A stretch of DNA of 64,000 nt. Origin: Calliphora vicina (taxonomy: Eukaryota; Arthropoda; Insecta; Diptera; Calliphoridae). Below, one piece after another: positions 56,243 to 64,000 of the stretch. Both the position numbers and the translations under genes were made by a program. Position 1 is the stretch's first letter, and each line of letters starts with the position of its first letter. The stretch covers positions 79,447,747 through 79,511,746 of the forward strand of contig NC_088784.1 in NCBI RefSeq assembly GCF_958450345.1. Direction: 5' to 3'. The notes beneath the pieces are model-generated. The model had not been told where the DNA came from. It saw nothing but the letters and a program-made list of their open reading frames with translations, and did not search any database.

Positions 56243-57206
56243 CACTGTGTATAATTTTTGAAATCATGGAAATATAACCATATACGGACACCACTACGTG
56301 TTAAAAGACCAAAAAACCCTGTCTACCAGTTTTGCTCAAAGTCATTCTTGCAAACCGTTTGGAATTTTGATTTACTCTCTGAGGGAAAGTTGTAGCTCTT
56401 GTCATAAAGAACAAAAATTGTGAACATATAAAATTAAAAAAACTTCATCTTCAAGATCGAAATGACAAAAACGTTAAAAAATCGATTTTCCCTGTTTAGG
56501 TCCATAGGTAGCAAACCGTTCAAAATTCTAGGAAACAATCAACTACAAAAATGTACCTAAGGATTCGGTAGGGATTTATTTGATAAAATCCTCAAAATGA
56601 AATTAAATTTTTCACTTTTGCGGCTACATTAGGTAGTGCTAAAAGGTGTTAAGAATCATTCTTAGGAAGTTTTTTATTGAGATATTAGGAATATTTTTGT
56701 AGTTGATTGTTTCCTTGAATTTTATGTGCTGTTTTTCTATAGCGAACGAGTGCTTTGAGTGGACGTTTTACATGTATTTTGTTTTTGTTACAATAACAAA
56801 ACACATGTTAAATTTCCACTCAAAGTACTCGTTCGCTATAGAAAAACAGCACATTAAACGGTTTGCTACCTATGAAAAAAAGGGGGAAAATCGATTTTTT
56901 TAAAGTTCGTTTGCCACTTTGATCTAAAAGATGAAGTTTTTTTGATTTTAATTGTTAAAAAGGTATAAAATCGAATTTTTTAAAGTTTTTTGCGAGTTTG
57001 ATCTTGAAGATGAAGTGTTTTTGATTTTATATGTTCTCAGAGAGTAAATCAAAATTCCGAACGGTCTGCTAGATATGAGCCTGAGAAAATTATCACTTTT
57101 TTGCAAAAATGACATGAACATGAACTGGGACACACGGATCTTTTTTTTTGGTCTTTTATCACTAGTGGTGTCCGCATATGGTTATATTTTTTCCTGTTGC
57201 ACTGTG
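56243..57206. mobile_element. Foldback/long-TIR element with TTA duplication
   Basis: Long inverted arms: ATATAACCATATACGGACAC near the left end faces GTGTCCGCATATGGTTATAT near the right. Inner pairs include TTTTGATTTACTCTCTGAG with CTCAGAGAGTAAATCAAAA, and AACTACAAAAATG-like with ATTTTTGTAGTTGATTGTTTCC. TTA flanks at 56240-56242 and 57207-57209. A smaller MITE is nested at 56725-56853. Non-coding. Confidence 0.8.
56725..56853. mobile_element. 129-bp hairpin MITE with TTA duplication, nested
   Basis: Ends TGTGCTGTTTTTCTATAGCG and inverted CGCTATAGAAAAACAGCACA; the arms continue AACGAGTGCTTTGAGTGGA. TTA at 56722-56724 and 56854-56856. It has a small loop and no coding capacity. Confidence 0.92.
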
Positions 57207-57209
57207 TTA

Positions 57210-58015
57210 TCTCAGGGATTCGAAAAACCTACGGACATTGCTATATTGACTCCGGTATCTATAAGATCCACTTTAGATTCCTTTTCAATTTTTATGGACA
57301 AAAAGATTTTGGTATTTCAAAAACTGTTTAATGTGTTTCAATTTCTTTTCACCAATTTCACATTAGTACATGTCTTGTTACTATTGTGCTGATAATTGAA
57401 ACAAAAGAAACTATTTTTGACCTAAAATTATAATCAGTTATTTGATAATTAAGTGATTTTTTTTTGTGTGATTTTTTGCTTGATGTTAACTACAAAAACT
57501 TGTGTTAATTGTATGTGGAGACACCCACTCTCATGGCACTTCCATGTATGGTATCACTAACGGCAGCAACTTAACAGATATTTTATAAACACAGATGATA
57601 TTTAATAAATTTATTAAAAAAAAACATGTTTCTAACAATAAAATACTTAATAATTATAAAATGACAATTTCAGCTTAGAAATTATTTGACACCATTTACA
57701 ATACATTAAAAATAGATTTCTGTTTGTTTGAAAGTGAGATTTTTTGAGGTTTTTACAATGTTTTTATCTCAAATCTTATAAAATTAATAACATTTAATAG
57801 TTTATAGCTTAAAAAATTAATGAATTATTTAAATACTTTAAGTAGAAATATATCAATTTATTATAAGGTGGTCCAATTAAAAGCAAAAATTAACTGAAAT
57901 TTAACCACCCTTGTATTGTTAATATGTACTAACTAACTAATTTACAAATGATAATAAATTGTTTTGCATAAATTATCTAAAAATTGTTCTTGACTTGATA
58001 TATATTGATATATAT
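57210..58015. other. Intergenic DNA 3' of the LITAF-like gene
   Basis: No gene recognised. AT-rich; a minus-strand AATAAA-type signal (TTTATT at about 57868) could end the LITAF-like transcript. Confidence 0.4.
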
Positions 58016-58362
58016 TCACCGCCTGCGATGTCTACGCTGTGATCCAGGATTGTAGGCCCCTAAAAATGCATTACATTTGGAGCAATAATGATTTCCAGTG
58101 CGACAGCTGTTCATGCAGTAGGGAACAATACAGGCACAACAGCACCATCTTTAAATATTTATAATTGAAAGTTGATTAAGAAAGATTTCGATTTGCAAAA
58201 ATTCAGATATTTACCCCACTAAACACAAGATAAGAGCACTCAAGTGTGTTTTGGTATTTGGTGTGTAGCTCATTCGTGTAGTTCTACTTGCACCACAATT
58301 AGGACACGTCACGGTTGAGGGATCTGGTCCAAGTTGTGATGTCAAATTCGCAGAGGGTTGAA
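58016..58362 (-). CDS. LITAF-domain protein, last two exons (partial)
   Basis: Minus strand, exons 58215-58362 and 58016-58148. The intron (58149-58214) has GT...AG ends (donor GTAAAT, acceptor TTTAAAG), and the phase fits. The exons read TVTCPNCGASRTTRMSYTPN, then THLSALILCLVGWCCCACI, then VPYCMNSCRTGNHYCSKCNA, and a basic tail ending RRHRRR. This is the zinc-binding LITAF fold: an N-terminal CPxC half-site, a hydrophobic membrane-dipping segment, then HYCxKC. Such proteins attach to the cytosolic face of late endosomal and lysosomal membranes and recruit sorting factors; flies carry many small copies. A polypyrimidine-AG acceptor precedes the 5' exon here, so at least one upstream exon with the start is missing from my model. 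It may lie at 58363-58925 or beyond the mini-me at 58927. Confidence 0.88.
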
Positions 58363-58926
58363 CTGGAAAAAAAAAATAAAATTGATTTTTAGATTTGTAT
58401 GGTCGACCTTTATGCTGAAAAGGTCAAATTAAGAACAATATTGTGTTACACGAGATAACATTATACTGATGTCAATCAGTTTGAAAAATATGTCAATATG
58501 TGTTCATCTTTAGATTTGTTTTGTTTCCCTCAACATTTATAAACACTTTCAGTTTCATTTTTATTTATTTAAGGTTTTTATTGCCTTTACAAAACCTAAT
58601 AAACCTGAATTTTGTAATAGACATTTAACGGACAAAAGTCGCGCTTCAGTAAGTCGCTGGTAAGAGAAATACTTACAATATAAAAAAATTATAACATAAA
58701 GCAGACATGGCTACAAAATAATAATTGAGCATACTACATATTTGTACAAACAATTTAAAATGTTAATATATATTTTGTTATTAACAATAAGTAGTGTTTT
58801 TAAAATTAGTAAATAAATGCTGCCAGATTATGTTAGATTTGTTTCAAAACTGGGGAAATTTAAAACGAATGCTGACTCATTATTTGTTGATGTGAAATTT
58901 AACAGGTTTTTAACTTTGTTTAGTTT
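58363..58926. other. Probable intron and upstream region of the LITAF-like gene
   Basis: The exon with the start codon was not identified. A candidate ATG at about 58463 (minus) followed by a weak GTGTAA donor would be in phase, but is too weak to annotate. The rest is AT-rich. Confidence 0.4.
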
Positions 58927-59679
58927 TTACACCCTACACCACCATAGTGGGGAGGGTATTATGCGTTTGTGCAGATGTTTGTAACGCCCAAAAATATTAG
59001 TCTTACACCCACCTTAAAGTATACCGATCGACTTAGAATCACTTTCTGAGTCGATTAAACGATGTCCGTCCGTCCGTCTGGCTGGTTGGCTGGCTGTCCA
59101 TATACACCTTGTGCGCAGAGTACAGGTCGCAATTTTGAAGATATTTCTATCAAATTTGGTACATATTATTTTTTCGGCCTAAGGACCAAGCCTATTGAAA
59201 CCTATTATTTCACCAAGCCTATTATTTCACCTAGCCCCCATACAAATGTCCCTCCGAAATTGGACTTTATCGGTCATAAATGTTTAATTAATAAATGTAT
59301 CTCCACAAATTGCGCTCCAAATGAGATTTACATATACAAAATTCATGTCACCAAATTTTGTTACGATGGGTCCATAATTAGTCATAGCTGCCATATAGAC
59401 CCGCTTCCGAAAATCACTTTAACGTGCATAAATTGCTTAAAAATGTTGGTATACTCTCAAAACTCAACATAGTAAACTTTCATATAGACATAAATCACAA
59501 AACCTAATTTCATGGTGATCGGTCCATAATTGGTCATAGCCCCCATATAAGGCCCAATTCCGAAAATCACTCAAAAATATAAATTATTGAAATTTTAAAA
59601 GAAAAATGTTTTTGCTATTTTACTTAGTGTAGGGTATTATACGATCTGGCTTGACCGACCATACTTTCTTACTTGTTTT
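58927..59679 (-). mobile_element. mini-me-like type B element, copy B5
   Basis: Tail hairpin ACCCTACACCACCATAGTGG, core GTCCGTCCGTCCGTCTGGCT, middle with a short duplicated phrase (CCTATTATTTCACC twice near 59200-59230), and a damaged head hairpin (ATCTGGCTTGACCGACCATA). The open frame spanning it is an artefact. Confidence 0.9.
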
Positions 59680-60384
59680 AAATACATTTTTTTTGTGTTT
59701 AAGAATTTATTATTGACATATTTATCACCAACTTTTATCGAGCAACATGAAATATATGAAAAAACGTAACAATTTTTCAAGGGGGGCAAGGTTTGTGTAA
59801 CTTCTGAAAAGAAATTAAAGGCTTTTTATATAAGTATTTGATATTGATGCAAACCTTAGGACTTAAAGATTGAAATAGACTCAAATATAGACTCAAATGT
59901 TCTTAAATAAATGGCATTAGAATTTTTAACATTTTTTATTTTCAAATATCGAAATTCCTAAAACGGGGAAAATGTGTTCCAAAAACTGAGTTTTTTTTTA
60001 GAAAAGTGCCTACATTATTTACGGTGTGATAGTATAAAAACTTTCTTAGTATTTAAGAAACCTATAGGGTTATACAAATATGGAGGTTTTTCGAGGATTA
60101 CTCCATTGCCTTTTTAGAATTTTTACTCAAACCGAAAATTTTTCTTTAAAATTGACCAAGTTTTGATAGGTCTGGGGGGTGTTAAGTCCGCTTAAGTGAA
60201 ACAAATTTTTCTTTACACGCTTTTGCATTAAGTTCTCTTTCTGGATCATATACAAATTGTATATAGTCCCGAAGAAAATGTTTGTCTAAAAAATATATAG
60301 GCTTTTTTGGGAAAAATACGGTCCTTTTTACATGTTCTAAATTTGGATGCGTGTAACTTTTTATAGAGACGAGATAGCTGTTTT
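59680..60384. repeat. Probable dispersed repeat related to R3
   Basis: Repetitive-looking AT-rich DNA; TTTTTTGGGAAAAATACGGTCC and GGATGCGTGTAACTTT near 60310-60360 recall phrases at 32150-32230. It ends exactly at the next mini-me copy. Ends are not definable. Confidence 0.4.
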
Positions 60385-61099
60385 TATACCCTTCACCTTC
60401 GTGAGAAGGGTATATATAAGTTTGTCATTCCGTTTGTAATCTCCACAATATAATTTTCCGACCCTATAAAGTATATATATTCTGGATCCTTATAGATAGT
60501 GGAGTCGATTAAGCCATGCCCATGTCTGTCTGTCTGTTGAAATCAATTTTCTTAAGACCACAGATATCTTCGTTATCCAAATCTTTAATAATTCTGTCGG
60601 ACATGCTTTCGAGAAGTTTCCTATTTAAAATCAGCAAAATCGGACCACAAATGGCTGAGATATGAGGAAAAAACCAGGACAACCTCGATTTTTTACCTAT
60701 TTTTACCTATATCTGGATTACTAAGTCATTAATATAGACAATGTGGATATCTAATGATAGATATTTCAAAGACCTTTGCAACGACGTATATAAGAACATA
60801 GAAAGTTGGACCAACAATGGGTCAAAATCGGAAAAAATATTTTTTAACCCAAAATTTTTTTTTTTACAAAAAAAAATTAAAAAACCAAAAATTTTTTTTA
60901 AAATTTAAAAAAAAAATTAAATTTAAAAAAAAAATTTTTAATTTAAAAAAAAAAAATTTCCAATAAATTAAAAAAACAACTTTACAAAGAAAAAAAAATT
61001 TAGTTTACCTAAAAATATTTAAAATTTGTATTTTGAAGTATAATTTGGTGAAGGGTATATAAGATTCGGCACAGCCGAATATAGCTCTCTTACTTGTTT
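60385..61099 (-). mobile_element. mini-me-like type A element, copy A9
   Basis: Tail TATACCCTTCACCTTCGTGA, core CATGTCTGTCTGTCTGTTG, conserved middle, A-rich block, head hairpin ATTCGGCACAGCCGAAT and CTCTTACTTG. Complete and close to the consensus of the copies seen here. Confidence 0.94.
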
Positions 61100-61475
61100 T
61101 TATTTTATTTATAATAAATAGATCGAGCAAAATTAAAAAAATAAATCAATAAACCTAAATATCTCTTCAACTAATGGAGATAACCACATGTAAGCGTATT
61201 TTTGTAGATCTTCTCAAGGACTATTTATATTTTAAATTTCAGCTTATTTGGATCATAAATGGATTTTTGACGATTTTTAACAAAATTTGAAACCCGAGGT
61301 GACCAACTTTGAGGGGCCATGCACTGGCCCCCATTAGCGGTAGGAAGCTTAACAAATGTAAATCAGGTCGAAAACACCTCAGCTCAAACCATGTGAAATT
61401 TCGTAACAATATCTCAAATAGTTCCCGAGACACCGAATTATTTCCAAAAAAACGTTTCTAAAGCACTATGCACTG
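61100..61475. other. Non-coding DNA, possibly a worn repeat
   Basis: CCCGAGGTGACCAACTTTGA and GGGCCATGCACTGGCCCCCA look like relatives of the R3 phrase near 32530, but alignment is poor. No gene. Confidence 0.4.
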
Positions 61476-61791
61476 TAAGTCCGACTTACTTTGGCCTTAT
61501 ATACGCCATTGTAAAGGTTTTTGAAAGATCTATTATTGGATATCAATATTGTGTATATTAATTACTTAGTTTAGATAAAAAAATAGGTAACAAATCGAAG
61601 TAGCTCTGGATTTTTCCTTACATCTCAGTCATTTGTGGGCCGTTTGTCTTGATTTTAAATAACAACAGAGCCGTGCGATTTCCCGATATATTGATGTATG
61701 AATCATGTATGTAAGTTATTTGGGCGCTACGGAAAGTAGATTCCAACATACAGACGAACAGATGATTCATAATATATACACTAGGGTATTC

Positions 61792-63170
61792 ATTCGACTA
61801 ATGATCGTTCGATTAATCGAATAATTTCTTACGAATAATTATTCGAGCAATTTAAAAATGGCCATTTTCGAATAACGAATAATTAAATTTTACATCATTT
61901 CAAATTTAAATAAGTAATAATGACTCACAAAAATTGTATTGTTTCTGAAATTCGACAAATAACTAAAGACAAAGGGACTTTCGATCACTGTAGATGAATG
62001 TTCCGATAGCACCTTCTATAAATATATAAATATTACTGCAAGAAGTTACAATTCTAAAAACAAATCTTTCAACATTTTTAACCTAGGACTTGAACCAATG
62101 AAAATAAAAGGTACGGAATAAAATATTTGTTATTTAGCAGGCGAAATATTCGAAGAATCGCAATTAATAATCAAAATATTAACTTACATTAAAGTGGAGT
62201 TGAATATGATAGAGAGTGTGATTTTGAAACGGTCGTCGAAAGTCATATTGAGGATGACATTTACAATGAATTTATTGAAATAGATGAAGGCCATGATCTT
62301 AAAATATATGTATATAAGTGATGTTATTAACCGCGTATGTAGTTGTTGCAAAATATTTATTAAATCGAATGATAAACACAAATATTGCAAAAGAACGTTT
62401 TGTTGCAAGAAAAGCATGGAGTTCGTCTTATATGTACATGATTTTGAACATCGTTGAACATCTTTGCCTAACACGGTAATAAACTTTTTGCGTATTTGTA
62501 AATACGCAATCATACTGCCTGACTTCAAATTAGTTACGTTCACTGACAATGATATCAAACTTTGGACAGATTCCCTTTATAGTGTAATTCCCCAAGACCA
62601 CTTTATTAAGCAAAAATTCGGCAACGTTGATAGAGCTTGGTGTATAATACAATTTGTTATAAATAATTTAGAAATAGTGAATAATTAATTTACTAAAGAA
62701 TTAGTAACTCAATTTAAAACCCGAATTAATAAACGACATAAAAAAGTTCTTAATATTGTAGTTATTTGAATTCAGGATCATGTCCAACTAGCTCAATTTT
62801 TTTTAAGCATAGCTCCAAAACGGAAACTAAAGGGTTTGTTAGTCAATTGTTTTGTATATTGTTCGGGAGTTAATCTGATCAGAATATTTCTGTTGAAAAT
62901 TTAATAATGGACTTTGTTTTCGAATGTTTTTTAACATTATCAATACTTGAATTGTTAACTTTAACGTTTTTTTTTGTTTATCTTTAACAATAAAATATTA
63001 AAAAACCGACATAAAAACTTCATTCTTTACTTTTTTAAAAAAATTAAATTATTCGAATAATTCGATTAATTTTAAACGTGTGATCGAATTATTCGAACAA
63101 GTTAAAATCTCTTCTTCGAATTATTCGTTTTATTCGAACAAGAGAAAAATCGAATAATTCGAATACCCTA
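61792..63170 (+). mobile_element. hAT-like element C2 (degenerate)
   Basis: Same ends as C1 (TAGGGTATTCATTCG ... CGAATACCCTA) and the same CGAATAATTCG iterons. Flanks ATATACAC and ATATATAC fit an 8-bp TSD with one change. It keeps a segment deleted from C1 that encodes a recognisable hAT motif, and lacks the Harbinger-like MITE found in C1. Confidence 0.84.
61976..62690 (+). pseudogene. hAT transposase pseudogene
   Basis: A plus-strand frame at about 61978-62121 reads LSITVDECSDSTFYKYINIT, then ARSYNSKNKSF and FNLGLEPMKIKGTE, ending in a stop. This is the hAT catalytic-domain pattern (T-x-D-E-x-S-D ... Y-x-N-I-T-x-R ... F-N-L-G). A later frame (62464-62688) has TVINFLRICKYAI and FTDNDIKLWTDSLYSVIPQD, also present in C1. 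The frames between are broken, so it cannot encode a transposase. Confidence 0.8.
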
Positions 63171-63250
63171 ATATATACTTTGTGGGGTCGAAAATGAAAA
63201 ATGTAGAAATTACAAACGGAATGACAAACATATATAAAGGGTATAAAAAG

Positions 63251-63530
63251 GGAGAAGGCTATAAAAACAGTAAATTCATTAATTTTATAACGAAATTTGA
63301 AAACCAATTAACCGAGAGATAAAAACCGTGTAAACCGGTTAACCGAAAAAAATATTTCAAATTAACCGTTTCACAAAAAACCGAAATTTTGCAGAAAAAT
63401 CAAATTTTCGGTTAACCGATTTATAAAAACTAATTGAGAAGTTATTGTTAGTTTAAAAAGCATGATCTCTTGAAGTTGGACATATTTAACCTTCAGAAGA
63501 CGATGTTGGTAACACTTTAAAAAACTCGAA
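63251..63530. other. AACCGGTTAACCG-rich segment
   Basis: TTAACCG/CGGTTAA motifs recur about eight times between 63305 and 63425 in both orientations, like the subterminal iterons of a DNA transposon. No full element was delimited. Confidence 0.5.
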
Positions 63531-63683
63531 CTTTAATAGATAGCGGAGTCGATATAGCCATGTCCGTCTGTATGTTGAAACTTTCCGTAGCCCCCAAATA
63601 ACTTATAAACATGATTGATGCATGAATATATCGGGAATTCTCCCGGCGGGACAACCTCGATTTTTTGCCTATTTTTGATCTAT
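63531..63683 (-). repeat. mini-me-like subtype A' fragment
   Basis: ATAGATAGCGGAGTCGATAT, CATGTCCGTCTGTATGTTGA and GGGACAACCTCGATTTTTTG follow type A order on the minus strand, with the A' phrase GATTGATGCATGAATATATC. Confidence 0.75.
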
Positions 63684-64000
63684 AGCTATGTTCAATAACT
63701 AAAAGTTGTTACTAGTTAGTAACAATTGTTACTGGAAAAGCGTTCATTAACTCAAAAACTTGCAAGTAGAGAAAAAATCAAGAGCGTTTAAATTTTAGAG
63801 AGTGTTCTCTCGTTGCAAACTATTACAAGTTCTATTTTGAACTCGTAATAGTTAGCAGCTTATATTTTATATGTTTTGTGTTATTGTTTATTTATTTAAA
63901 ATTTTATTTTTGTGGTGAAAAAATGTCAAAACAAAAGAATTTTCAATAAAATTAAAGAAAATGGCAGTATTTATACATTTTAAAGGAATAAAATAAGAAA
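63684..64000. other. Start of a further repeat, cut by the window edge
   Basis: CTATGTTCAATAACTAAAAG begins abruptly inside mini-me sequence, followed by GTTACTAGTTAGTAACAATTG palindromic motifs, so another insertion likely starts here. Its other end and any gene lie outside the window. Confidence 0.4.

Larger units (their letters stand above)
61476..63250 (+). mobile_element. Diverged mini-me-like element (subtype A'), split by a hAT element
   Basis: 61476-61791 holds GTAAGTCCGACTTACTTTGG, ATCTCAGTCATTTGTGGGCC and CAACATACAGACGAACAGAT. After the insertion, 63171-63250 has ACAAACGGAATGACAAACAT and GGGTATAAAA. The middle phrase TATATTGATGTATGAATCAT recurs near 63600 in opposite orientation, defining a subtype. 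Confidence 0.75.

Noticed and set aside
59062..59472. 136-codon frame, plus strand
   Set aside because: It lies wholly in mini-me copy B5 and recurs in other copies with stops; repeat-derived.

Overview
This looks like nuclear DNA of a higher (schizophoran, probably calyptrate) fly such as a blow fly or house-fly relative. It is very AT-rich, intergenic space is packed with dead and nested transposons, and the commonest repeat matches the dipteran mini-me/DINE-1 (Helentron-like) elements with a (GTCY)n microsatellite core. The species cannot be named from the sequence alone. Host genes are few: three single-exon arylalkylamine N-acetyltransferase-like (AANATL) genes, all on the minus strand and all exactly 218 codons (27127-27783, 42193-42849, 51426-52082), and the last two exons of a LITAF-domain protein (58016-58362, minus).

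Layout. 1-6600: a 35-bp minisatellite, AT-rich non-coding DNA with TTG/CAA microsatellites, two TIR elements (one carrying a tRNA-like module) and a mariner scrap. 6600-12550: two decayed mariners interrupted by mini-me and hAT MITE insertions, a mini-me copy and remains of a Jockey-like non-LTR element. 12550-19050: interspersed repeats, a tandem duplication with stable C(UUCG)G hairpins, a mariner-like remnant and a chimeric mini-me. 19300-26510: a mini-me copy, a hAT element with an intact 8-bp target-site duplication (TSD), a non-LTR element with APE endonuclease and RT remnants, and a three-level nest (Harbinger-like MITE in a hAT in a mini-me). 26510-31680: AANATL gene 1, then a mini-me copy whose tetranucleotide core has expanded to about 329 uninterrupted ACAG units, and another mini-me. 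31680-38050: a hAT element holding a 2.4-kb foldback element, a non-LTR tail and MITEs. 38050-49900: AANATL gene 2, a four-base-TSD element, a 113-bp satellite with trimeric higher-order structure and another mariner. 49900-52100: a complete, apparently coding-competent DD37E Tc1/mariner transposon next to AANATL gene 3. 52100-64000: pogo-derived and Harbinger-like MITEs, several mini-me copies, a foldback element, the LITAF exons, and a second hAT copy of the family seen at 24.5 kb.

How it fits together. The AANATL genes form a local tandem family in one orientation, spread over 25 kb by transposon accumulation. They probably N-acetylate amines (biogenic amines, polyamines or fatty-acyl acceptors) using acyl-CoA. 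No operon-like or multi-gene system was found. The most unusual signals are repeat-derived: the giant microsatellite, the intact DD37E transposon, the foldback, a tRNA-like module shared by two unrelated TIR elements, and the satellite. All homology calls are by eye from translated motifs and repeated-copy comparison; no database search was run.
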